A DNA stretch of 64,000 nucleotides, from positions 1-64,000 of the forward strand of contig NMRB01001654.1 of assembly GCA_002633025.1 (NCBI GenBank), written 5' to 3'. Position numbers and translations under genes: made by a program. This stretch comes from Notospermus geniculatus (taxonomy: Eukaryota; Nemertea; Pilidiophora; Heteronemertea; Lineidae). This document shows, in pieces, positions 46,282-59,479 of the stretch (within the stretch, counting starts at the first letter, position 1; each line of letters opens with the position of its first letter). A model generated the notes under the pieces. It saw nothing but the letters and a program-made list of their open reading frames with translations. It had not been told where the DNA came from and did not search any database.

Positions 46282-47822
46282 ATGTTCAAGGAAAACGGTA
46301 ACGGATCTCACTCGACGAGGAGTTTTGAATCTGCTAAATTTTGCATCTTCAGTTCATGCTTTTAAATATATCGGCGCCCGCAGATATCGATAACAACGGA
46401 AAGAACAAGTTGAATATCCGTTAATAGCCCGCTAAAAGGTGCAGCTATTGGTAAACAGCTTATATCCACCGCTACCGATATCACCCCGGAAGCAGGTGGC
46501 GCTCATTGCCTCTAGCATCGTCAAAAATAATATTCCGATACAGTGGGGGTCAGATATAATTGCGGCAGTTTGTTGTGCTGTATGTAAACCTTAACCGGCG
46601 GTTGGAAGGTGGACGTATTAGTGAGCTGGATTAGTGTTTTTCGAGCCCAAAGCTGTCTTTAGTTTGTGGATGAATTATCTTGTGATACCCGTTAAATCTC
46701 TCCTGTCAGTAGTCTCCCCGCAGGATGTATCAAGGTTCCCAAGATTAGCATGTTTGTCAACTCAACATTGAGGACCAGCCTCGGGGTAAAATGATCACCA
46801 GCTATAAAGAAGGTTCAGCAGTGTTCCCAACGATCAGATCAGCTGCTCAAGAGCTTCATCTCAACACAACAAGGAGGATAAAACCTGTACATTCCAATGT
46901 GAAATGCACGGTAACGTTATGGTGGTACCGGGAACCGGAGATGTAAAGCGCAATGCAAGAATCAATTACTGTTTACGTCTGACGATCGCTTGTTTTCGCT
47001 GTATCGGATTTCTCTTTCTCATGCTCGTTGGTTTTACACCGATTGATTCAGCGGTGAATCAACTGATACGACCTTGTTCTTTTACATTTAAATCTGCATT
47101 AAATTGATTTTGTTTAAGCCTTGCCAAGTTCAAATATGTTTCCGGTCAAATTGGTTCCGGTGGTTTTTGTGAAGAATGTTTCTCTCGAGCAAATTCATTA
47201 CTTTCGATTTTCTCCTGTGGAGAGGGTAACGTCGGGTGATACGACGCCGTTGCTGCCGCCTCCCTCCGTCAGCTGCTCCACGCGGTCTACCGGGTCCTTT
47301 CAATGCAATCAAAACACTGTGAGTGGATTCACCCAGAAACTCATTGAAAAATTCTCTGAGTAATTATTGCATGCGGTGTCACATTGGTCAAGTAGCCGTT
47401 ACGGGCTTTTACGTACCTTCCGTTGCAAATTGCCATCATTTGTGAACTACACGCCATGCTACCGATGGCTGTGGGAACGTAACGTGAACAACCTCCAGGT
47501 CTATCGGGGGAGAGACGTGGCTGGTAACAATTTTCTGGGGTGCATGGTCGTCGAAACATCGTGTCATTGGTGATCAGAACCAGTATGGCTGTTGTATCTA
47601 ATATCCTGTGTAATCAATCGGCGGCCGGGGGGGGGGCAAGGCCTGGGAGAACAGTGAAGTTATCTTAGATGATTAGTCTTGGGAATATCCTCAAGCCTCA
47701 ATTCTCTCTGTCTGTTTATTAGATTCTTTGATAAGTGCTTGGTACATTTTGATGGGCTCGATCCAGCTGCATCCTGAGGTCATCAGTACGCCCATCTCAG
47801 TACGCCCGGGTTTGTCGGAAGG

Positions 47823-47823
47823 N
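47823..47823. other. Single N at the A1/B1 junction
   Basis: The N lies exactly where the second copy has 2.9 kb of extra sequence (segment C, 55205-58146). It is best read as a scaffold join with unknown content. Confidence 0.75.
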
Positions 47824-49571
47824 ACCTCTCTCAGAAAACACTCTCCTTCCTCTTTTGATCAAATAGCCCCTCACGTTTTCTCCTGACGTAAATCAGGAAA
47901 AAGAATCTAGCAGGTTTGTTGACATCTCTGATTGCTTGTTCTCGTCTTGTGGTAAATTGGTTTGCACTCTTGCTTTGCGTCCACTGATGTAATTACACGA
48001 CCATAGCCTTGATGTTCGTGTCTGTTTCACCTCCTTGATTGGTCCTTATATCTACAATCACGGACCTCTGTTTCTGCTGCAATTTTTAGTCCAATCACAT
48101 CCAAGTAAAATGAATTCTGTTGCAAATGTGTTCTTTGTCGAATTGCAATTTGACTTGACTGATCTCAAATCGAGACAAAAAAGAGTGATAAACTGCAGTT
48201 TCTTTGCATTATGTTATTAAGTGCAACACCAGGTCCAATAACCAACAACACTCCCAAGGGCCTCATCAATACCTAAACAGATCTAAAGCCGTAAGACAAC
48301 CAAAACTCATTCTAACCTGTCTAATGGTCGTCGCCTTCAATTACACGCTCTTTCAACGCGAGCGGAAAGCAAGTGTGTTTTTCAGCAATTAGAACGAACC
48401 GTCGCCTTTACACTCCACAGCAATTATCTGCGCATTTTTTGTCGTCTTTGATCCGTAGTGTGACTTTTCTAAGACGATGCCAGCGTCACCCAGGGGAGTT
48501 ACGGTCGTATTTGTTTGATGAGAGATACATCATTGCAGAGTGTCTTCACGGATTAGAGGAACGCTCCAGAAAAATGGTTATAGCTAGGCAATCATCGGCT
48601 GCTGTTACGGGAAATATCTGAGGTTCACGTCTCTATATCATTGAACAAAGTTTGGGAGACTAATACGTTTTTCTTGAGAAAGCCGCGCTGTCGTGACAAG
48701 GTCCTTTGTAGTTGTGAGTCGAATCCGTCTCTTTTCAAATCTCCTTGGCACCCAGGTTCTCTCGGGGGGAAGGGGGCATGTACTTTCCCTTACCTTTCAA
48801 TCGCGTCTGAGTACTCATTGGCTCTCAGCGTTTGCTCCGACGCTCCGCACACCGGAGGGAGCGAGCGCTAGGAACTGGTTTGCAATGACGTAGGGAGCGA
48901 GGGTTCAGACCCACTGACTACCTCAGGTTGGTTTATACAGAAAAAATACTGTCTTCTTTTTGTTTGCTCAAATTAATAAAGGTCACCTGAAAGACATTCC
49001 AAGATTTTTTCTCTGTATAACTGATGACCAAAAGCCTTGTTTCCCCTTTGCTAACATCTGAAGAAGCTCTGGTACTAATGTCAGGAAACCGCCGCCACTC
49101 AACTCAAACAGTGTCGTTTCCTGTGTTTTCTTGTCACATCACCGAGGGAACCTACTGGATCTTTAGATAGCTGTAATGTGCCATCAAACTCGGCCATGGT
49201 AAGAATGTAGGATGGCGAACACCAATGGATTTGACCCCTTATCGTATGGATCCGATTCGAACTGTCTGGAGTAGGTACGAGATAAACTCTCGTACATGTC
49301 GTACTGGTCATATATGATTGTCCGCGGCCTTTCTGGAGTTTTTTTCGCCAGTATATTACTCCACAGGGTAACATCATGATTGCCTTTTCTCTGTTTTTTT
49401 TTGTTCATGGACTTGATCGAAGGTAATTTCTTGTTTCCAAAGGACGAAGATAATCTGCTCGACTGATGACGACGCTGGATTGAGTACAGGTGTCATTTCT
49501 AGGATATTCTTTTTTTTAATGTCTTCTATCTGCGATGAATTCAAAACAGGAAGTTCTTTGGTGTCACCCAT

Positions 49572-49755
49572 GAGGAACCAATATCATATTTTATCCCGAC
49601 AGGGCGGCGCTGTGAGCGGTTGTACCGAAGACGTCAAAAACAGAGTAATGCGATGACGTCGCGTCATGACGTCCTTGACGCAGTGCAACAGGGATGAACC
49701 GTAGGAAAAGGTACAACCGCTCACAGCGCCTCCTAGCGGTAGTTCCGCAGGTCCA
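49572..49755 (-). mobile_element. MITE family F2, copy in segment B1
   Basis: It is in reverse orientation to the 42083 element. It starts gaggaacc, contains ggcggcgctgtgagcggttg and the mirrored aaccgctcacagcgcctcct, and ends at agttccgcaggtc. Confidence 0.83.
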
Positions 49756-51019
49756 GCTGTGTTGTAACCTAATCTAAGATCAGTGTCTCCTGTTCTTCAC
49801 TTCCATGTCTGTTTGGACATTTTTAAAGCTTGAACCAGTTGGGTTCACCTGAAAAAGCCGTCAGTCGTGTACCTGTACTAAGTTTCTTGCTCGTCCTCCT
49901 CCTTGTATCGGAGAAACTTTTGTGCAATCGATACAATGTAGATGGTTATATCGACCGTATCCCGAGGTAGGTCTCCAGATGTGCTTGGACCGCATTGTCT
50001 CATGCATATTTGATGTCAAAGTGATCACGCCCGCAGCAAATTGGAGCTACTCCGTTTTCTTTCTCTTTTCCTTCAATCACTTTACTAATCGGTGCTGTCT
50101 TTCTTTCGTTGATGTGCTTAGCGATGTCCGTATTCCTGGGATGAAAAAGTGGGGACATCAAGAAGGGTTCTGGTAAAAGTAAACAAGGATTATTCTGCTA
50201 CAAATGGTTTTAGGTGTTCTTAAACGATTAACTACTAACTCATTATACCCGTACTTGTATTATGCAGAGAAGAACCAAAAAGTGTTACTTAACAGTCAAT
50301 CTGCAGGGGCAGTTCCATGTACTGTACTTCATATAGAGCAAGTAACACACTGTTCACCAGTAATAGTATTTATCCGAGAGGGAGACAGTTAGGCATTGCT
50401 TTTTGAACAACAATAAACTCCTAAAGGGGTAGGCCCCTTGTTTTTTTCAATGCAATTGAATATCGATTTTTTGTACATGAAAAGTTTGACGTGAAGGGGC
50501 GATATCTTTAATGTAACACACCCTGGATACGCCTATAGGGTCGGATTGTCTGACGTTTTGTTTGGCGGAATTAATATTTGATCACAATGATGATAACGAT
50601 CGATTTACTGATTCGCTTCCCACACCCAGACAAATAGAAAACAAACAAACAACAGTCTGCACCTTTCTTCGTCATATTTAGTTTGCCGCAACCACAATTT
50701 TTAATTCCAAAATTACAAAATATTCAAAAGAATATAAAAGAATGATAAAAAATCCTACCCCTATTCGCGGATCGTCATTGGTATTCAAATGTCGACTACC
50801 AAAACAAATCACAATAGGGAAATTGTGTGTTTTCTAAATCTGGCAGAGCACATCGAATTTTATGTCTCCGAGATTGGAAATCTTCTGTGTGAACCGTGTC
50901 ACGGACATAAAACTCGCAGAGATGAGGTAGCACACGCAGGTTATGGCTTCTACAGATCATCTCACTCAGGTTTCTGTAATGTGTGCTACCGTAATCTTCA
51001 GCACTGTTAGTTGCACTAA

Positions 51020-51262
51020 AGCATGGCGCACACGAGCGACTAAAATGGGGCGACTACCGATGCGACTACTAGGTCCAGGCGATAATTACCTTTGAGGTCG
51101 ATCAGTGATATCATCCGCGACATTACTGATCTCCCAGTGAAGCATTTGTCGCAAACGAGTAAAAAAAAACTAAAAAAACTAAAAATATGTTCAGTCGCTC
51201 CTGTAGTCGCAAGGCTAGTCGCCTAGAAAATCGCTCAAAAAATCGCTCGTGTGCGCCATGCT
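51020..51262. mobile_element. MITE X, insertion present only in B1
   Basis: The terminal inverted repeats are agcatggcgcacacgagcga and the mirrored tcgctcgtgtgcgccatgct. TAA flanks both sides (51017-51019 and 51263-51265). The matching place in B2 (60889-60903, after the Y element) has an unbroken gcactaacggctcg with a single TAA, so both the insertion and the 3-bp target duplication are shown directly. TWA duplication fits PIF/Harbinger. It is 243 bp and non-coding. Confidence 0.93.
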
Positions 51263-52239
51263 TAACGGCTCGAAACAGCGGCCCTCCATTGTGCGGCTTC
51301 GACAGAATGTTGTTGTTCTACGCTGTTTCAGGGTTATTTCTACGCTGTTTCTTGAGTATACATGTACTTCCGAGTCTTGTAATCAAACCGTGGATTTTCG
51401 ATGATTTTTTTCTTTAACTCTCAAGTTCCTCTGTTCATCTCGAGCTCACACTTCGAGCAAAACCTACAACAGTGGATCAACGCCTCGAAGGATAAAAACA
51501 CAAATTCTATGTGAATTGATTTCATATATTTATCCCCGAACTGAACAAACAGACGCCAAGTTTTTACTCAAGCGCATCAAGTTACCGCACTCGTAAATTG
51601 GAAATAAAAAGTATCGTTCAATTTAAGTGCCCCAAAGCTATTATCTTGAAAAATATACGACAACACCCTTTCGGGTTGTGCTGGTGATTAGTTTCTAATC
51701 TTATGGAGCGTGCAGTTGAGTTAAGTCAATAGTATTTCAACCAAACTGTAGCCTACCTATAAATCTGTTGACTAGTCATCGTGAAATGCATATCTGTCTC
51801 CATTCGAAGTTTACTACTCCCGAAGCGACATCGCCCTCGGTCACAATCTGTGTGTACACCCGCAGAGGGAGTCTACTGAAACACAAAATGTTGCCTCGCT
51901 GCCTTTCCTTTGGAGAGCAGGTACAGAATCGGATATAACTGCATGGCTGCCTTTGAGAAGGTCCCGTTTGGTGAAGAGTGACACGCCCATCGTATTGTAA
52001 TGATGATGCCTGAGCAACAGGCATTGCATTACAAACGTATTCACACCCAAAGCACAATCTCTTTCGGCAAGTTGAAGCGGCAGCAGGCGAGGGGAGGGCG
52101 ATGTCGCAAGCGATCTAATCTAATCGTCACCGATCTTCTCGCTGCCGCCGCAGACTCGGCAACATCGGTTTTGGTACGGTTGATATTGGGCGATCATCGC
52201 TGGCGAGAAGATTCCACGCATCGCTGTCCAGCGCACAAC

Positions 52240-52381
52240 ATTACTGCATATCGTACCTCAAGTAAGTTTCCGTGAATGTGATTGGCCGAGAGCGGTCACG
52301 TGAGCGGTGGACATTTCGGCATGTTCGCCCGGAAAATATTTCCGGTTGGAATGTTTTCCCGCAAAATGTTTCAAGACGGCA
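52240..52381. other. Spacer between the two large repeat copies
   Basis: These 142 bp are not shared with the second copy's end. They contain a GC-rich hairpin-like stretch around cccggaaaatatttccgg. If the duplication is an assembly artefact, this is the place where two haplotypes were joined. Confidence 0.6.
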
Positions 52382-52417
52382 CCGCCAATAATCTGATTTT
52401 GCTTGTCGATGATCGCG

Positions 52418-52513
52418 CATCCTCCCATAGCAGGGCTTTGGTCTCGCTCCTCTTCATACACTCGCGTGGTGGAAGAAGAGGAGCGAGCTAAAAAACCCTG
52501 CTGTTGGAGCATG
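52418..52513. repeat. Foldback family F1, copy 3
   Basis: Counterpart of 45073-45169 with a few changes (ggaagaagaggagcgagc in the right arm). Confidence 0.8.
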
Positions 52514-53456
52514 TCGATGGCGCGATATTCGTCACCTATTTTGGAGGCGGTGTCAAGTTCGTATGGACGGGAAACTCCACCGTGTTTAACAAGTAAACCT
52601 AGTAATCATAGATCAAGTATAAGACATGAATCGATACTGTTACAATCAACCCATATCGATCACTATTGAGAAGTCATTTCCCTTTATTGAGTTGAAATCA
52701 GTACTTATTTAGGGAGAGTTGCCCTTTGACCGAGTAGTTGGGAATTTTTGTTTGCCGTTTTGGAATCGATTCCAATAAAATACATTGGAATTCGATACGT
52801 GGTGTAAAATATCGAAACTTACTCGCTGTGTGCAATTGTACCATGCGCGCGCAGATGACCTGAAACTTGGCTAACTTGATGGTTCAGATTGCTGGAATTT
52901 CATTGGTTGACGTAATTCATGGCTACCCTGCAGTTCCTGTTAACACCAATGTTTTGTTAATGCGATGTCCCCTCGAAATCCCAAAAGGCGGCGCTCCATG
53001 TGAGATGTTTCTTCCGTGAGTTGGTGTCAATGGGCTAATTACCATTGGCTTCGTTTCGACCTCATAACACCAATAACACACACTCATAACACCAGTAACA
53101 CAAAGTGTCAATAGATTTCTGCGCTGAGTTGCCTTGGAGAGCCAATTTACGCGAGAAAACTGGTGAAGAGGTACTTTTACGCGTCCTTACTTAGTAAGTG
53201 CATCCCTTTCTTGAGGGTTAACGAACATGATTAATGGTTCGCATGAAGCGTGGATAATCCACTATCGAATCATGAACAATCAGGATGATCATGATGAGCA
53301 ATGGTTTTTACATCACGCCAATTACTATCATCAGCTTTAATGACCTGTAAACGCCGTCTTCTCGTTTATCAAACTTGGAAATGACAAGCGGCGGCTGGGG
53401 AAAAACGAAGGGAAGTTCACTTCGAGGGGGAGATGACGACCAACGCGGTAGGCATT

Positions 53457-53647
53457 GAGGAACCTGCAGAACTCTACCACCACTTAGGGGCGCTGTGAGC
53501 GGTTGTGGCCTTTTCGACGTCTACGTCCCTGTTGTACTGCGTCAAGGACGTCATGACGCGACATTTTGCTCTGTTTTTATACGTCGTCGGTACGACACTC
53601 ACAGCGCCGCCCTGTCGTGATAAATGCAAAATGTTTGCGGCTTCCTC
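53457..53647 (+). mobile_element. MITE family F2, copy in segment A2
   Basis: Counterpart of 46090-46281 with a few substitutions and one base less near the right end. Confidence 0.83.
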
Positions 53648-55204
53648 ATGTTCAAGGAAAACGGTAACGGATCTCACTCGACGAGGAGTTTTGAATCTGC
53701 TAAATTTTGCATCTTCAGTTCATGCTTTTAAATATATCGGCGCCCGCAGATATCGATAACAACGGAAAGAACAACTTGAATATCCGTTAATAGCCCGCTA
53801 AAAGGTGCAGCTATTGGTAAACAGCTTATATCCACCGCTACCGATATCACCCCGGAAGCAGGTGGCGCTCATTGCCTCTAGCATCGTCAAAAATAATATT
53901 CCGATACAGTGGGGGTCAGATATAATTGCGGTAGTTTGTTGTGTTGTATGTAAACCTTAACCGGCGGTTGGAAGGTGGACGTATTAGTGAGCTGGATTAG
54001 TGTTTTTTGAACCCAAAGCGGTCTTTAGTTTGTGGATGAATTATCTTGTGATACCCGTTAAATCCCTCCTGTCAGTAGTCTCCCCGCAGGATGTATCAAG
54101 GTTCCCAAGATTAGCATGTTTGTCAACTCAACATGGAGGACCTGCCTCGGGGTAAAATGATCACCAGCTATAAAGAAGGTTCAGCAGTGTTCTCAACGAT
54201 CAGATCAGCTGCTCAAGAGCTTCATCTCAACACAACAAGGATGATCAAACCTGTACATTCCAATGTGAAATGCATGGTAACGTTATGGTGGTACCGGGAA
54301 CCGGAGATGTAAAGCGCAATGCAAGAATCAATTACTGTTTACGTCTGACGATCGCTTGTTTTCGCTGTATCGGATTTCTCTTTCTCATGCTCGTTGGTTT
54401 TACACCGATTGATTCAGCGGTGAATCAAGTGATACGACCTTGTTCTTTTACATTTAAATCTGCATTAAATTGATTTTGTTTTAAGCCTTGCCAAGTTCAA
54501 ATATGTTTCCGGTCAAATTGGTTCCGGCGGTTTTTTGTGAAGAATGTTTCTCTCGAGCAAAATCATTACTTTCGATTTTCTCCTGTGGAGAGGGTAACGT
54601 CGGGTGACACGACGCTTGCTGCCGCCTCCCTCCGTCAGCTGCTCTACGCGGTCTACCGGGTCCTTTCCATGCAATCAAAACACTGTGAGTGGATTCACCC
54701 ACAACCTCATTGAAAAATTCTCTGAGTAATTATTGCATGCGGTGTCACATTGGTCAAGTAGCCGTTACGGGCTTTTACGTACCTTCCGTTGCAAATTGCC
54801 ATCATTTGTGAACTACACGCCATGCTACCGATGGCTGTGGGAACGCAACGTGAACAACCTCCAGGTCTATCGGGGGAGAGACGTGGCTGGTAACTATTTT
54901 CTGGGGTGCATGGTCGTCGAAACATCGTGTCATTGGTGATGTGAACCAGTATGGCTGTTGTATCTAATATCCTGTGTAATCAATCGGCGGCGGGGGGGAC
55001 AAGGCCTGAGAGAGCAGTGAAGTTATCTTAGATGATTAGTCTTGGGAATATCCTCAAGCCTCAATTCTCTCTGTCTGTTTATTAGAAAAAAAATTACGCA
55101 GCTGTTTCTTTGATTAGTGCTTGGTACATTTTGATGGGCTCGATCCAGCTGCATCCTGAGGTCATCAGTACGCCCATCTCAGTACGCCCGGGTTTGTCGG
55201 AAGG

Positions 55205-58146
55205 GAATCATGCCACGGTCGAGGTAGTGCCGTGGTCCTAGCGTTCGTTCCCCTACCCTCGCCCTCGCCCTCGTCATCGAGGTAACGCTGAGAACCCCGA
55301 CACATTCGGGATCCAGCATGTTGTCTGGATCAACAAGAATACTCCATCACGCACTGATCCTTCTGTTCATAGCAGACGTGAATGAAAATATCCCTGGATA
55401 TATTCCAAGGTTACCCTAATAGGGTCTGAAGGGAAAAGAGGGGGCCACGGGCACCTGTTGCCTGTTGCCGGCGTCGAAGGACTGAAGAAAGATTGCACGT
55501 TTGATCCCCAGGTTTGTCTCGAATGTCTTGTTATACAATAGTTTATGGAATGATACGTCAGTCTCTGGTGAGACCAAGCTTGTCTTCCATGGATCGGCAA
55601 CCATATTGTTTTTGCTCTTGATGTAAGAATATCAGAAGGATGGATGCTGACTATTGAATCATCTTGTCATTCAAGACCGTCATCCAGTTCCAGTGGTGTG
55701 TGATCATGATCTGTCATCCGCTTGCTTACTTCATCTTCGTGCATGATCCCTGTTGTTTCGTAGTCCAAGACTCAAATTCAGCAGAGTCGAAATCATCCCA
55801 TTACCAAAACTCTCATGTCAAATAATCTATAACCCTTTGCAAAAAAGTTGGTGTTCGCTGAAAATTGAAGTACGGTACAGCACACAACTATTGGTTAGCA
55901 GTGACCAGTGTTTAGACTAGTCCGCTGCCATCTAACAGAGCTTCCCAATACATATAGCCAATCGTTTCATTCTCAGAGACAGAAATACTGACAGATCAGC
56001 CGTGCATCATATACTCTACGCCTACGATAACTAATACGATAAACGATAAAAACCTGTAATTCCGATGTTATTTTCACCGGCAAGCCGTCGTCTCTCTGTT
56101 TATAAACGTCCTTCACAAGCCTTCATCATCGGAATTCCTAGTTGTAATCGGCCTGGTGATTAGACATGGCATCTGAAATCAAAGAGTCTCGGGTAGGAAG
56201 TGGAACAGGTTGGATGGGGAACGTAAACTTGCGATAGGGGATTATCTCTCTCGTACAAGTAGATCATAAGCGATCATCGTTCCATTGATGGCTCTTCCAT
56301 TCTTTAGACCTGGCGTTCTCGTCAGGTGAACAACTGGCGACATGCGATGCACTGCAGAAGACGTGAGATGAACCGGGATTTTTGACTGTGCCAGATAAAG
56401 AACAGCAACTCCAGCTTCCCGTTTAGTAAATGAATACAATGTATCTCGGGGGTTCGAACCGCCGCCAAAGAAAAGTTTATTTGCTCGGATGCAGATAAAG
56501 AAAGAGACCGGCGACCATTGCTGTGGGGCACGTTCTTTTTCAATGACAAAGTTCGTTTACTTAACTAACTTACCATATAGAACATTGAAATCGCCTAAAT
56601 CGTAAAGTTGATGTAAAAACTCTTCCAAGTTACGAAACAATGATTCTTTGAAACCAGGTTTAGACCGAGGTTGATGTGACATTTTCAGTGCCAATCACGG
56701 CTTCTTTTGGCTTGGAGCAGATTTCGGGCGGCTTGAATGGGGACTCTTTGTTAGTTTCCCATATCAAACCTGGTGTACCGGTAGGCCTATGGTATTCTTT
56801 GTTGCAATCATATGGCTTATTTTGGCTTAGACCTATGGCATTCTTGCTTATGTCTCAATCATGGTGACCTTTACTTAAAGCACATTTCAAGACCCAGAAC
56901 AGGGACATGTTCTTGTCAGCCACAACAAACCTGCTGTACGCCTATTATCGTTCTGTTGGGTTGCGCGTTCGGCTTTGCGTCATAGGACGACATCAACAAT
57001 GCATTTTGCCCCTGGCTTTGCGTCATGCAGTCAGCATGACGTCGCCATCATGACGCAAAGCCGCAATGGCGAACATTGTTGAAGTTACGTCCTTATTTCT
57101 GTCGTTTACACTCGGGACGCTGGAAACATGTTTTGAAGACAATCATGTTCTCTTCGGAACCGTCTCCCACGTCTTGAAGCGGTTCTCGGTTAAAATAACT
57201 ATTCCTGGTGGAAATATTTTTCATGTGATAGACTGTTGCAATATTTGTCCAAGACTAATCTATCCTGCCGACGGGGATTAGTGTACTTTATCAAATTCCC
57301 ATTTGAGTTGAATAAATGGACTTCTTATGGTATTCTTTAAACGCTTTTGTTGTTTATTTAATAACTTGGGGGATTTCGAGGCGGGTTAGGGTAATAGGAT
57401 GACACATGTGTTAACGACGGTCGAGCTCAAATGTGAAGCTTGAGGTGTCAGAGTAACGACTCGGGGTGGAGTTTGACATACTATCCATGGAGCTATTCAG
57501 CTGGAAATATTGGATTATGAAGCAAGGGGGCAGGGTGAACCAAGGGGTCAGAGAGAATCGCCCACGCTCTTTCAAGACAGGCCCGGCTGAAGATCACACT
57601 CGCATCCTCAGCGGTGTGAGCCAATCTGACCACCCAAAATCTTCTTCCAGCTGAAAGCAAACCTGAAAATGCTTTGATGGCAACAGGTACAAAACACAAT
57701 AGATCCCGCTTTTCCAATAATCAGATGCAGCGAGAAGCCAGATTGGATACCTTTCTATGCATGATTAGTATGTTCCTGTTCCATGTTGGCTTTACGTTAC
57801 AAATCATCAATGAATTGTATTTGAGTGAGGTCTTTGATTGGTACATGCACAGGGTGTGAAAACACTCTCCTTCCAGTTCCCTCATCTCTGGGGTTCCTTG
57901 GGCATGCTTTGTGCACCCGTAGTCCCCTACCGCCCAGGTCATGCAACCCAGGTGTGGTATGGGCGAGAGACGGTCTTTGAGACTCTTGTCACTTGCTGTG
58001 CGTTGCTCTTTTGCGGCCCTGTCCGAGTCTTCATGTCCTGCGGAGTCTAGCCTTGGCGATTGATGGTCTACTGCCAGTTCCTGAACACTCATTGAGTCAG
58101 ATGGCGCTTGATGGTCATGACTGTGACAAAGATGGCCGCCCTTCGG
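55205..58146. other. Segment C, present only in the second copy
   Basis: This 2.9-kb stretch lies between A2 and B2 and is missing at the N in copy 1. No gene is recognised. The minus strand is open from 58197 to 57721 (158 codons), the longest clean frame of the window. It is rich in charged and Ser residues and has no known domain. It also contains a MITE-like foldback at 56982-57096. Confidence 0.7.
56982..57096. mobile_element. MITE-like foldback
   Basis: The left arm ataggacg...tcaacaatg followed by ggctttgcgtcatg is mirrored by catgacgcaaagcc...aacattgttga...cgtccttat. A third ggctttgcgtcat lies just outside at about 56971. It is non-coding. Confidence 0.7.
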
Positions 58147-59059
58147 ACCTCTCTCAGAAAACACTCTCCTTCCTCTTTTGATCAAATAGCCCCTCACGTT
58201 TTCTCCTGACGTAAATCAGGAAAAAGAATCTAGCAGGTTTGTTGACATCTCTGATTGCTTGTTCTCGTCTTGTGGTAAATTGGTTTGCACTCTTGCTTTG
58301 CGTCCACTGATGTAATTACACGACCATATAGCCTTGATGTTCGTGTCTGTTTCACCTCCTTGATTGGTCCTTATATCTACAATCACGGACCTCTGTTTCT
58401 GCTGCAATATAGTCCAATCACATCCAAGTAAAATGAATTCTGTTGCAAATGTGTTCTTTGTCGAATTGCAATTTGACTGTACTGATCTCAAATCGAGACA
58501 AAAAAGAGTGATAAACTGCAGTTTCTTTGTATTGTGTTAAGTGCAACACCAGGTCCAATAACCCAACACACTCCCAAGGGCCTCATCAAAACACCTACAC
58601 AGATCTAAAGCCGTAAGACAACCAAAACTCATTCTAACATGTCTAATGGTCGTCGCCTTCAATTACACGCTCTTTCAACGCGAGCGGAAAGCAAGTGTGT
58701 TTTTCAGCAATTAGAACGAACCGTCGCCTTTACACTCCACAGCAATTATCTGCGCATTTTTTGCCGTCTTTGATCCGTAGTGTGACTTTTCTAAGACGAT
58801 GCCAGCGTCACCCAGGGGAGTTATGGTCGTATTTGTTTGATGAGAGATACATCATTGCAGAGTGTCTTCACGGATTAGAGGAACGCTCCAGAAAAATGGT
58901 TATAGCTAGGCAATCATCGGGAATCATCGGGAAATATCTGAGGTTCACGTCTCTATATCATTGAACAAAGTTTGGGAGACTAATAAGTTTTTCTTGAGAA
59001 AGCCGCGCTGTCGTGATAAGGTCCTTTGTACTTGTGAGTCGAATCAGTCTCTTTTCAAA

Positions 59060-59370
59060 NNNNNNNNNNNNNNNNNNNNNNNNNNNNNNNNNNNNNNNNN
59101 NNNNNNNNNNNNNNNNNNNNNNNNNNNNNNNNNNNNNNNNNNNNNNNNNNNNNNNNNNNNNNNNNNNNNNNNNNNNNNNNNNNNNNNNNNNNNNNNNNNN
59201 NNNNNNNNNNNNNNNNNNNNNNNNNNNNNNNNNNNNNNNNNNNNNNNNNNNNNNNNNNNNNNNNNNNNNNNNNNNNNNNNNNNNNNNNNNNNNNNNNNNN
59301 NNNNNNNNNNNNNNNNNNNNNNNNNNNNNNNNNNNNNNNNNNNNNNNNNNNNNNNNNNNNNNNNNNNNNN
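59060..59370. other. Assembly gap (311 N)
   Basis: The matching interval in copy 1 is 48740-49646 (907 bp). Either the gap length is an estimate or about 0.6 kb is really absent here. Frames translated through the Ns are not real. Confidence 0.98.
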
Positions 59371-59479
59371 AATGCGATGACGTCGCGTCATGACGTCCTT
59401 GACGCAGTGCAACAGGGATGAACCGTAGGGAAAGGTACAACCGCTCACAGCGCCTCCTAGCGGTAGTTCCGCAGGTCCA
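59371..59479 (-). mobile_element. MITE family F2, partial copy at the gap edge
   Basis: Right part of the element that is complete at 49572-49755. The left part is in the gap. Confidence 0.8.

Larger units (their letters stand above)
45048..47822 (+). repeat. Large duplication, segment A copy 1
   Basis: This 2.8-kb segment is repeated in direct orientation at 52382-55204 with scattered substitutions and small indels. It starts at ccgccaataatctgattttg and stops at gggtttgtcggaagg, next to the single N at 47823. It contains one F1 foldback and one F2 MITE but no recognised gene. Small frames shared by both copies reflect the duplication, not selection. Confidence 0.93.
47824..52239 (+). repeat. 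Large duplication, segment B copy 1
   Basis: This 4.4-kb segment is repeated in direct orientation at 58147-61878. It begins acctctctcagaaaacactc and ends at gtccagcgcacaac. It contains an F2 MITE, the X MITE absent from copy 2, and about 0.9 kb (48740-49646) that falls in the N gap of copy 2. No gene is recognised. Confidence 0.93.
52382..55204 (+). repeat. Large duplication, segment A copy 2
   Basis: Direct copy of 45048-47822, similar throughout, with small differences such as an added cactcataacaccagtaaca near 53081 and aaaaaaaattacgcagctgt near 55085. It is followed here by segment C instead of B. Confidence 0.93.

Noticed and set aside
49922-50392. Frames of 84 and 62 codons conserved between the duplicate copies (also 59646-60116)
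   Set aside because: The whole surrounding DNA is equally conserved, so identity shows recent duplication, not coding constraint.
58958-59448. Frames of 126-160 codons
   Set aside because: Most residues are unknown because they run through the 311-N gap.
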